A stretch of 5,852 nt of DNA from Bacteroidota bacterium (GTDB lineage Bacteria; Bacteroidota; Bacteroidia; 2-12-FULL-35-15). A model generated the notes under the pieces. That model saw nothing but the letters and a program-made list of their open reading frames with translations. It ran no database searches and was not told the DNA's origin. Below, piece by piece: positions 1 to 5,852 of the stretch. The position numbers were made by a program, and so were the translations under genes. The stretch is taken from contig JAIOQD010000303.1 of the NCBI GenBank assembly GCA_021413595.1, positions 1-5,852 on the forward strand, given 5' to 3'. Position 1 is the stretch's first letter. Each line of letters opens with the position of its first letter.

Positions 1-2005
1 CATGATTCCAATTCCAATTAATAATACTTCCTGTGCTTGCCTCATTAAAAATCATTGCGGTATTTAAGCAAACAGAATCCATTGAAAAAAGTGCCTGTGG
101 TAAAGGATTCACAACTATATTGATCGATGACGAATCGATACAACCGTTTGAATTAGTTACCACAACCGTGTACATGGTGGTAGAAGCCGGACTTACAGTG
201 ATGGTTGAATCAGTTGAATTTCCGGGACTCCATAAATAAGTCCCGCCACCGGATGCAGTTAAAGTTGTACTATCACCTAAACAGATCAATGTATCACCAG
301 TTAATGTTATAACGGGCAAGGAAATAACTGTTACTGTTATACTATCTGTATCAGAACAGTTATTGGCATCAAAACCAGTTACAAAATAGGTTGTAGTCAC
401 CAATGGAGATGCAATTACTACATCACCTGTACTTGCATTTAATCCGATAGTTGGCGACCATGAATAGGTAACAGCACCGCTTGCAATTAAGGTGTCTGCT
501 CCTCCCCCGCACTGTGGAGGAGGTATAAGGGACTGACAGTTGGTATCCAACGTTCCAAAAGCTAAATTACAATACGTTTCACTTTGAAGATAATCAAACG
601 AAATACACGTATGTAATCCGGGAAACTGGATGATGGTAAATCCCTCTGTCCCTATAAATGAGGTATTGTTTGGATAACTCATTCCTAGACCTTGCCAGAT
701 AACCTGATAAGGAACGGAAGTATTGATCTGAACACTGTTTCCTCCATTTCCGATACTTGACATTGCAATTTGTGGATTAACAACAGGCCGGTTGAAACAA
801 AATGTAAATAATCCGGCAAGGTCATTTCTGATAGCTGTGTTATTAGCAGGTACATTATATTGAGGAGGAAAAACGCCTCCATTGTACATTCCGCCAGTAG
901 TGGATAAACCACCTGATGGCTTAGTAACCAAAACGCTTAAATCCGAAGATATAGTTCCTGCTCCGGATGTTCCACTAACACTGCCCCAGGAGGCCCAATT
1001 CAATTTAGCAGAATCGCAAAGCGGATTCATTGGCCCCCTAACATTTACTATGGGCTTAGGATTCACAGTTAATGTAACAACAGCAGTGTTGATGCATCCT
1101 AAAATATCTGTTCCGGTAATCGTATAGGTTGAGGTTGCAGCCGGACTTGCTGAAACAGAATCCCCGATGCTGGCACTTAGTCCGGTTGCCGGAGACCATG
1201 CGTAGGTATTGGCTCCGCTAGCGATTAAATTCAATGATGAACCGATACAAGTGGATGGTGCAGGTGGTGAAACACTAACTGTTGGTAATGGATTAACAGT
1301 TACCGTTTCTGATGCAGTACCAACTCCACATGTTGTACAAGCCAGAGTACCTTGAGTACAGGCAGGCGACTGGTCGGTAGTTACACTATACTCCCCCGCA
1401 GAATCAACAACAATGCTTTGTGACGTTTCACCGGTACTCCATAAATAAGAATTTGCAGTGCTTGAAGTAAGAGTTACCGATTCACCCTGACAAAGCGTAA
1501 GAGACCCATTTGCAGTGATAGTTGGAGTGGCTGGGGCAGATAAGGTATAAACTCCCATTTCAATAATAGCAATCCACGAAGGCGAAACAAGGGAGGTTAC
1601 TCTAAGCCCTCTTACATTCGATAAAGGCGCATTGCTATAACACCTTTCTATTAATTCTCCCGTAACAAAAAAACCAGTGATTGGATCCACCATTGTCCAT
1701 GTTACCATATCCGGAGAAGTCCATATCTCATGATTCACATTCCCATTTGGTGACATGGAAAACATAATATTAATATTGTTTATCGTATAGGTTGAAAGCA
1801 AATCAATTTCCAGTGATTGTATCGCATAGTTACCTGAATTCCACATATCACCACAACTGCCATTAACAGCATTTGCCGCAATGTTAGGGGGGTTAATGCC
1901 ACTTACTGTAACAGGCTTGCCTAAAGCCACATTATCGCACTGTGCCATTACAGAGGTGTAAAAGCAAACAAAAATAAAGGAAAAGAAAAGGGCGATCTTT
2001 TTCAT
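1..2005 (-). CDS. Secreted multidomain surface protein with F5/8C (discoidin-like) domain and Ig-like repeats, C-terminus outside window
   Basis: A minus-strand frame is open from the ATG at 2005-2003 to the left edge: 668 codons with no stop, so the gene is partial. Residues 1-21 are a signal peptide (MKKIALFFSF start, cut likely after VMA). Residues 24-154 fit the F5/8 type C fold, a family that often binds carbohydrate: NVALGKPVTVSG near the start, LEIDLLSTYTINNINI in the middle, SWIAIIEMGVY at the end. Ig-like units follow at about 160-238, 239-318, 491-564 and 565-636, each with a YxWS core and a closing VTVNPLP-type strand. Residues 319-490 are a block I do not recognise. The last visible residues (ALFSMDSVCLN through INWNWNH) begin a PKD domain. 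By analogy with the upstream neighbour, the missing end probably carries a T9SS sorting domain. Likely role is glycan or matrix binding at the cell surface; the ligand is unknown. The start is set by the signal peptide and an A-rich leader. Confidence 0.88.
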   Translation of the reverse strand, partial: MKKIALFFSFIFVCFYTSVMAQCDNVALGKPVTVSGINPPNIAANAVNGSCGDMWNSGNYAIQSLEIDLLSTYTINNINIMFSMSPNGNVNHEIWTSPDMVTWTMVDPITGFFVTGELIERCYSNAPLSNVRGLRVTSLVSPSWIAIIEMGVYTLSAPATPTITANGSLTLCQGESVTLTSSTANSYLWSTGETSQSIVVDSAGEYSVTTDQSPACTQGTLACTTCGVGTASETVTVNPLPTVSVSPPAPSTCIGSSLNLIASGANTYAWSPATGLSASIGDSVSASPAATSTYTITGTDILGCINTAVVTLTVNPKPIVNVRGPMNPLCDSAKLNWASWGSVSGTSGAGTISSDLSVLVTKPSGGLSTTGGMYNGGVFPPQYNVPANNTAIRNDLAGLFTFCFNRPVVNPQIAMSSIGNGGNSVQINTSVPYQVIWQGLGMSYPNNTSFIGTEGFTIIQFPGLHTCISFDYLQSETYCNLAFGTLDTNCQSLIPPPQCGGGADTLIASGAVTYSWSPTIGLNASTGDVVIASPLVTTTYFVTGFDANNCSDTDSITVTVISLPVITLTGDTLICLGDSTTLTASGGGTYLWSPGNSTDSTITVSPASTTMYTVVVTNSNGCIDSSSINIVVNPLPQALFSMDSVCLNTAMIFNEASTGSIINWNWNH

Positions 2006-2230
2006 TTTTTATTTTTGTTAATCATACGAATAAAACAATTTTAAATAGTAGTTCATCTTTTTGATCTTTTGCATACATACAGGTTGCATAAAACCTACAA
2101 AAGGTTGCATTTATACATCATTGAGAACAATAAAAAACAAAGCATCTCGCCAACCCTCCTATTCCATTCGATAAATGGGAAATGGACATTTAAGCACGGA
2201 ATGAACAGGCTGAGTGAATAAAAGATATTG
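2006..2230. other. Spacer between the two surface-protein genes
   Basis: This 225-bp stretch separates the stop of the upstream 841-residue gene (2231) from the start of the next minus-strand gene (2005). I find no gene in it. It holds the AGGTTGCAT cluster. A weak 5-bp hairpin (ccatt 2164-2168 with aatgg 2174-2178) is not followed by a T tract in the minus direction, so I do not call a terminator. No exact TAnnTTTG box is visible for the downstream gene; the nearest candidate, TAAAATTG at 2043-2036, has one mismatch. Co-transcription of the two genes therefore stays possible. Confidence 0.6.
2081..2110. repeat. Two direct AGGTTGCAT repeats with interleaved AACCT inverted arms
   Basis: AGGTTGCAT occurs at 2081-2089 and 2102-2110, 21 bp apart or about two helical turns. 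A third TTGCAT lies at 2069-2074. Between the two copies sits AACCT (2092-2096), which can pair with either AGGTT (2081-2085 or 2102-2106) to give two mutually exclusive 5-bp hairpins. The cluster is 76-105 bp upstream of the start of the downstream minus-strand gene, so it could be an operator or a leader-RNA element. No regulator is known and the arms are short. Confidence 0.4.
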
Positions 2231-4756
2231 TTATCTCAGCATGGTTACAGTTCCCTTAAAAAAGTGCACATCATTTTTAATGTCAGTGATCTTGAATGAA
2301 TAAATATAAATATCCACTTCGGAAATGCCACTACCCTTATTTGCTTTGCCATCCCAAGGTTCGTTAACATCGGTAGTTTTAAAAACAAGATTTCCCCAAC
2401 GATCAAATATCATCATTTCATATTCTTTGATAAATAAGCCCTTTCCTGAAAATGTATCATTTTTAAGATCGCCATTGGGTGAAAATGCCTCGGGAATATA
2501 AAACACAAATTCCGGTTCAATAATAATGGTTTTATAGGCTGTATCAATACAGGCATATTGTGTAGCAGTGATAAGCCTTACTAAATAGGTGCCGGTATCA
2601 CCATAGGTGTGAGAAAGCGGATTCTCAATCAATGCTGTTTGAAGATCACCAAAATCCCATGTCCAGAAATCAGCTCCGGTTGATGTATTTACAAAAGAGA
2701 TCACAGGATTTATAATACTTGTTTTTGGAGGTTGTACAACAAAATCAGCAACAGGATTGGGATATGCTGTAATATAATTATTTTTTGATAAAGCGGTAAC
2801 GCATCCACTATCAGAAGTTGTTGTTAAGGTAACAGAAAAATAAAGCGCTGAACTAAGGGATGTGTTCGCATAGCAATGGTCAAAATTTTTCGAAGTAATT
2901 ATAGCACCTCCGTCACCAACATTCCATGCCCACTGCACAACTGTGCCGGGTGTAACAGCAGACAGATCCAGAAAGGAAACACACAATGGAGCACAGCCGG
3001 TGGTATCACTTGAACTAAAATTTACAACCGGGTTTGGATGAACAATCACTGTTTTAAGGATGGAATCAAGACAACCAAAACTGGATACTGTTACTAATTT
3101 AACACTATAGGAACCAGTTGCAGAATAGAGGTGTGAGGCAGTTTGATTTATATAAGCAGGGCTGCCATCCCCAAACTGCCATCCCCATAACTGTATAATA
3201 TCGGGTGAGGTAATAGTTGATACATCAGAGAATGTAACAGTGCTTCCATCACAAACATTTGCAGTATTGAATTTTGCATCGGGCAGAGGATGAACCACCA
3301 CGCTTTTTGTAATTGTATCCATACACCCATTATTGCTCGTTGTAATTAAAGAAACGGGATAAGTCCCTGCACTTGTGTAGGTATGAGTAGGGTTTTGACC
3401 AGTACCAGGAGGACTGCTATCGCCAAAATTCCAAGCCCAGCCTGTAACAGAATCGGCAGGTATCGACAGATCCGCAAAACTCATAGTTTGATTTAAACAT
3501 ATATCTGTAAAACTAAAATCGGCCACTGGTAAACAAAATACCCTAGTAGTTTTTGAGATCGAATCCATACAGCCTGTATTGGCTGTTACTATTAATTTAA
3601 CGTTAAAAACCCCGCAGGTTAAATAGGAATGAGTTAAAGTGGGCAGTGCAGATGAAGTGCCATCTCCAAAGATCCATTTCCACGATGCAATATTTCCAGG
3701 GCTAACGGTGGAGTTATCAGTAAATAAGGTACTATTTTGTAGGCAAACATTTGTTTTAGTGAAAGCCGCAGTAGGATTAGTAAACAACGTTACTGCAGTA
3801 GCAGCTGATGTTGCGGTACATGAATTTGCATCCGTTACCACCACGGTAAAACTTCCTGTTGCAGTTACAGTTATCGATTGTGTGGTAGCGCCATTACTCC
3901 AGCTATAAGAACTTGCAGCACCTGCTGTAAGATCAACACTTCCTCCGGGGCAAAAGCTGGTTGATCCGCTGGGGCTTATCACTGTTGAAGGGCTATTAAC
4001 GGTAATGGTTACCGAGCTTTGTGAAAGACAACCAAACCTATCGGTAGCAGTAACATCGTATTGTGTAGTTACTGTTGGCGTTACTGTTGGGCTGGCAGAT
4101 GTTGATGTAAAACCAGCAGGTATGGATGTCCAGCTATAGGTATAAGGCGATGATCCTAAAAAAGTGGTAGTAGGAAGAGTCACATTACTACCAACACAAA
4201 TACTCGTAGCGCTAGGTGTAATGGTTGTTATAGGGCATAAGTTCACTTCTATAACTGATTTAGAACCTCCCGAACCGCAATTAAGGTCGTTCCATCTGCC
4301 GTTCGGGTATATTTGAACACAATCTTCGTTTCCAGAATTATTAGGCTCTCCCCCATTCCAGTTCGTATAAATAACAGCACTTTGATCGTACCATACATGA
4401 TTCCCTTCACTGGCAACATCATTAAATCCTATCCAGATGATACCACCAAAACCATTGGTATTCAATTCACTTACAATACATGCATTTTCAGCGGCTGATT
4501 GCACAGAAATAAGATTTGCCCCAAAGCCTTGCGCCCAGGTCTGAGCATCATTACCTGTTTGCGATATTGGATTATAGAAATACATACTGCATGACGAAAG
4601 GCAAGAAGTCAATTCGGTACAGCCCGCACCTGTAAAGGTGGATCGGATAAGATTCAAATCACAACCTGCCTGCCCCTTTACAGAAATTATGTTGTAAAAG
4701 AAGGAATAAAAGACAAAAATGAATATGAAATATTTTTTTTTCATGTTAAATTTCAT
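2231..4756 (-). CDS. T9SS-exported surface protein: C-type lectin domain, two Ig-like and five PKD units, type B sorting domain
   Basis: Complete gene of 841 codons. The signal peptide covers about residues 1-30 (cut near GQA). Residues about 46-172 are a C-type lectin domain: WIGFND at 108-113, EPN at 137-139, E144, C146, WND at 155-157 and C160. These are the usual calcium- and sugar-contact positions, and EPN points to mannose/GlcNAc/fucose-type ligands. Ig-like units lie at about 175-257 and 258-326. PKD units follow at about 330-408, 411-490, 493-574, 577-667 and 669-748, with WxWxFGDG-type cores at 359, 440, 524, 609 and 698. Residues 752-841 match the gliding-motility/T9SS type B C-terminal domain: EAFSPNGDLKND, MIFDRWGNLVF, WDGKANKG and the FKGTVTMLR end. 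It should cross the outer membrane by T9SS and be displayed or released. Likely an adhesin or glycan-binding protein. A second in-frame ATG at 4744 (MKKKYF) may be the true start, as the promoter box leaves almost no leader before 4756. Confidence 0.93.
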   Translation of the reverse strand: MKFNMKKKYFIFIFVFYSFFYNIISVKGQAGCDLNLIRSTFTGAGCTELTSCLSSCSMYFYNPISQTGNDAQTWAQGFGANLISVQSAAENACIVSELNTNGFGGIIWIGFNDVASEGNHVWYDQSAVIYTNWNGGEPNNSGNEDCVQIYPNGRWNDLNCGSGGSKSVIEVNLCPITTITPSATSICVGSNVTLPTTTFLGSSPYTYSWTSIPAGFTSTSASPTVTPTVTTQYDVTATDRFGCLSQSSVTITVNSPSTVISPSGSTSFCPGGSVDLTAGAASSYSWSNGATTQSITVTATGSFTVVVTDANSCTATSAATAVTLFTNPTAAFTKTNVCLQNSTLFTDNSTVSPGNIASWKWIFGDGTSSALPTLTHSYLTCGVFNVKLIVTANTGCMDSISKTTRVFCLPVADFSFTDICLNQTMSFADLSIPADSVTGWAWNFGDSSPPGTGQNPTHTYTSAGTYPVSLITTSNNGCMDTITKSVVVHPLPDAKFNTANVCDGSTVTFSDVSTITSPDIIQLWGWQFGDGSPAYINQTASHLYSATGSYSVKLVTVSSFGCLDSILKTVIVHPNPVVNFSSSDTTGCAPLCVSFLDLSAVTPGTVVQWAWNVGDGGAIITSKNFDHCYANTSLSSALYFSVTLTTTSDSGCVTALSKNNYITAYPNPVADFVVQPPKTSIINPVISFVNTSTGADFWTWDFGDLQTALIENPLSHTYGDTGTYLVRLITATQYACIDTAYKTIIIEPEFVFYIPEAFSPNGDLKNDTFSGKGLFIKEYEMMIFDRWGNLVFKTTDVNEPWDGKANKGSGISEVDIYIYSFKITDIKNDVHFFKGTVTMLR
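2234..2503 (-). other. T9SS type B C-terminal sorting domain (within the lectin protein)
   Basis: This covers residues 752-841 of the 841-residue protein. Hallmarks are FYIPEAFSPNGD with ND and TF after it, IFDRWGNLVF, an EPWDGKANKG turn, and a basic-ended FKGTVTMLR. In the Bacteroidota this domain directs export through the outer-membrane T9SS translocon. The organism must therefore encode T9SS, though none of its components lie in this window. Confidence 0.9.
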
Positions 4757-4763
4757 GGAATTT

Positions 4764-4771
4764 CAAAGATA
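4764..4771 (-). promoter_or_regulatory. -7 box TATCTTTG for the lectin gene
   Basis: On the minus strand TATCTTTG is an exact match to the Bacteroidota -7 consensus TAnnTTTG. It ends 7 bases before the ATG at 4756. The matching -33 TTTG is poor: only a TTTA about 17 bases further upstream. Transcription would begin at roughly 4757-4759. That leaves one to three bases before the first ATG but about 13-15 before the ATG at 4744, which favours the second start. Confidence 0.55.
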
Positions 4772-4786
4772 CTGATATTTTATCAG
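4772..4786. promoter_or_regulatory. Perfect inverted repeat CTGATA-ttt-TATCAG next to the -7 box
   Basis: Six-base arms at 4772-4777 and 4781-4786 flank a 3-base centre. The palindrome abuts the TATCTTTG box, in the space between the -7 and -33 regions, where a repressor could block polymerase. AT-rich DNA yields short palindromes by chance, so this is a candidate operator only. Confidence 0.3.
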
Positions 4787-4931
4787 CTTAAACCGCATAG
4801 ACCTATGTAGAAACTGATAATTCATTAAGAAAAAAGCGCAAAAATAAATTTAGAAATATACAATAAACGTAAAAATTAAAAAATCGTTTCGCACACCTCT
4901 TGATTTTATTTTAATATTTTTGAATATGCCG

Positions 4932-4962
4932 TTTGAGTTTAAATTTATATTTATTAAGTTTG
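4932..4962 (+). promoter_or_regulatory. Bacteroidota promoter TTTG-N19-TAAGTTTG for the lipoprotein gene
   Basis: TTTG at 4932-4935 is followed after exactly 19 bases by TAAGTTTG at 4955-4962. Both boxes fit the Bacteroidota housekeeping sigma consensus (-33 TTTG, -7 TAnnTTTG) with standard spacing. The predicted start near 4967-4969 gives a leader of about 57 bases to the ATG at 5026. A second -7-like TATTTTTG at 4915-4922 lacks a well-spaced -33 box. Confidence 0.7.
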
Positions 4963-5025
4963 TAAGTAAGCTATCAAAGACCCACTTCCTTTAAATTAAA
5001 ATCCCAACACCTAAATTTTATAAAT

Positions 5026-5409
5026 ATGAAATATTCTATTCTTTATTTATGGTTGATGCTCCTTGTAACATTTTCTTACTTACAGTCATGTACGTATGAT
5101 AAAGGTGACTTACCAATACCAATTATAACTGCACCTTACCAAACTGTTATTAAACCAATATTGGTGACTTATTGTTATGGACAAGGCACTCAAACCTGCC
5201 ATGTTACCGTTTCAAATCAAGGAGCACCAGGGGATTTCACTACTTATGCCGGTATTAAAGCAAAGGTTGATAATGGAACCATACAAAGCAGGGTATTAAC
5301 TTCAGGTGGCGGGATGCCACCAACCTACTCCACCGGGCCAACTGCATTATCTTCGGATGATTTAGAAAAAATAAGAACCTGGGTAATTAATGGAGCCCAA
5401 GACAACTAA
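5026..5409 (+). CDS. Small lipoprotein resembling a mono-heme cytochrome c
   Basis: A 127-residue protein. Residues 1-21 are a hydrophobic signal ending in a lipobox (LQSC, lipidated Cys22), so it should be anchored in the envelope. After a short linker, YQTVIKPILVTYC leads to C50 and C58-H59, then FTTYAGIKAKVDNG, then GGGMPP (Met97) and a final LSSDDLEKIRTWVINGA helix. That order (Cys...Cys-His, later MPP, closing amphipathic helix with W) is the outline of class I cytochrome c-like domains common in Bacteroidota lipoproteins, with His59 and Met97 as possible axial ligands. The Cys spacing is CX7CH instead of CXXCH, so covalent heme attachment is uncertain; the cysteines might instead form a disulfide. 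The start is fixed by the signal sequence and an upstream consensus promoter; there is no Shine-Dalgarno, as is usual in the phylum. It stands alone, divergent from the lectin gene. Role unproven: electron transfer or a heme-less derivative. Confidence 0.75.
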   Translation: MKYSILYLWLMLLVTFSYLQSCTYDKGDLPIPIITAPYQTVIKPILVTYCYGQGTQTCHVTVSNQGAPGDFTTYAGIKAKVDNGTIQSRVLTSGGGMPPTYSTGPTALSSDDLEKIRTWVINGAQDN

Positions 5410-5471
5410 TTTTTTTGAGCTCAATATAACGTTCACACGATTTAGCTTGAGTTCCCTTTAATATAAGCTAT

Positions 5472-5506
5472 TGTCAATTCCGTGATTTTTTATTAAAAAA
5501 TTGACA
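5472..5506. terminator. Probable bidirectional terminator between convergent genes
   Basis: TGTCAATT (5472-5479) and AATTGACA (5499-5506) form a perfect 8-bp stem. Inside it T6 (5486-5491) and A6 (5495-5500) can also pair, so alternative hairpins exist. The element sits between the plus-strand stop at 5409 and the minus-strand stop at 5520, where a shared terminator is expected. The stem is AT-rich, so strength is uncertain. A second possible stem-loop, gagctcaa (5417-5424) with ttgagttc (5447-5454), lies just after the lipoprotein gene and has a 22-base loop. Confidence 0.5.
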
Positions 5507-5519
5507 TGATTTGTAATCC

Positions 5520-5852
5520 TTAACGATTACAGATCCCTTTAAAAGCGCAGTATTCGCAATTATTAAAATCGGTGGCTTGTTTAAATTCGATTTCGGGATT
5601 GAATATTTCAGAAAGGATATTTTCTAATTGTTCTTCAAATTTATTTAAAATAGAAACATTCAATAAATCACTATTATTTATTTTAACGGTTTTTAATCCG
5701 GCACTTAACTCCCGAAATGTAATAATTCCTGAAACCATATTATCCAGTATTGCAGGATTCATCTTTTGATACATCCATGCATACATCAATAACTGAAAGC
5801 TTTTTGCAAGTGTACTATCTGTTTGTATGTTGCTCCACTCTTCTAGCTTTAA
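5520..5852 (-). CDS. PD-(D/E)XK nuclease, AddB/RecB-like, C-terminal fragment (5' end outside window)
   Basis: The frame is open from the right edge to the TAA at 5522-5520, giving 110 visible residues (beginning LKLEEWSNIQTD). The segment AKSFQLLMYAWMY carries the Q-x-x-x-Y motif that closes the catalytic core of RecB-family nucleases. The tail NNCEYCAFKGICNR has C-x2-C-x5-C, the three C-terminal cysteines of the [4Fe-4S] staple of AddB and Cas4-type enzymes; the fourth cysteine should lie upstream, outside the window. Bacteroidota carry long proteins of this kind (around 900-1000 residues, from memory) that act in double-strand-break repair with a UvrD-like helicase. The frame continues upstream without a stop through residues that fit the family, so the ATG/TTG near 5789 is internal and not a start. 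An unrelated RecB-like nuclease is possible, but Cas4 is less likely as there is no CRISPR context here. Confidence 0.78.
   Translation of the reverse strand, partial: LKLEEWSNIQTDSTLAKSFQLLMYAWMYQKMNPAILDNMVSGIITFRELSAGLKTVKINNSDLLNVSILNKFEEQLENILSEIFNPEIEFKQATDFNNCEYCAFKGICNR

Noticed and set aside
685..912. A minus-strand frame of 75 codons (and another at 3148-3330).
   Set aside because: Each overlaps a real minus-strand gene in a different frame; the real frames read through with domain-consistent sequence.
882..1127. An open plus-strand frame of 81 codons (also short frames at 33-239, 3639-3908, 4313-4498 and 5572-5769).
   Set aside because: They lie antisense inside long, clearly coding minus-strand genes and have no recognisable domain or promoter.
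2164..2178. Hairpin ccatt-cgata-aatgg as a terminator for the lectin gene.
   Set aside because: Only five base pairs, and no T tract follows in the minus direction.
2500..3800. Repeated PKD segments as a tandem DNA repeat.
   Set aside because: The similarity is at the protein-motif level; the DNA copies have diverged and show no long identical runs.
4915..4922. TATTTTTG as a second -7 box for the lipoprotein gene.
   Set aside because: No TTTG at a suitable distance upstream, while the box at 4955-4962 has a perfect partner.
5520..5600. Cas4 nuclease suggesting a CRISPR locus.
   Set aside because: The cysteine tail is shared with AddB-like nucleases and no repeat array or other cas gene is present in the window.
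5787..5789. A TTG (followed by ATG) that could start an 89-residue protein at the right end.
   Set aside because: The frame stays open to the window edge and upstream residues include the QxxxY nuclease motif, so it is an internal codon of a larger gene.

Overview
The window looks like a piece of a Bacteroidota (Bacteroidetes) chromosome. The evidence is a type IX secretion system (T9SS) type B sorting domain, long surface proteins built from Ig-like and PKD repeats, promoter boxes of the TTTG-N19-TAnnTTTG type, A-rich leaders without a Shine-Dalgarno sequence, and AT-rich intergenic DNA. Genus cannot be told from the sequence.

Layout. (1) 1-2005, minus strand: a large secreted protein, open at the left edge (668 codons visible, C-terminus outside the window). 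It has a signal peptide, a discoidin/F5-8C-type domain, Ig-like repeats with an unrecognised block of about 170 residues between them, and the start of a PKD domain. (2) 2006-2230: a spacer with a repeated AGGTTGCAT motif and no strong terminator. (3) 2231-4756, minus strand: a complete 841-residue secreted protein with a signal peptide, C-type lectin domain, two Ig-like units, five PKD units and a T9SS type B C-terminal sorting domain. (4) 4757-5025: a divergent intergenic region with a promoter candidate for each side. (5) 5026-5409, plus strand: a small lipoprotein resembling a mono-heme cytochrome c, with an odd heme-attachment spacing. (6) 5410-5519: a convergent intergenic region with a probable two-way terminator hairpin. 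(7) 5520-5852, minus strand: the last 110 residues of a PD-(D/E)XK nuclease of the AddB/RecB type, open at the right edge.

How they fit together. The two large proteins share an architecture: an N-terminal domain of a glycan-binding fold followed by a stalk of Ig/PKD modules. One of them clearly carries the T9SS signal that leads to cell-surface display or release. The simplest reading is a pair of adhesins or glycan-capture proteins. The lipoprotein and the nuclease have their own orientation and no evident link to them. I see no CRISPR array, tRNA, rRNA or mobile element. No complete new system is demonstrated. The most unusual items are the unrecognised block in the first protein, the CX7CH cytochrome-like lipoprotein, and the repeat cluster upstream of the first gene.
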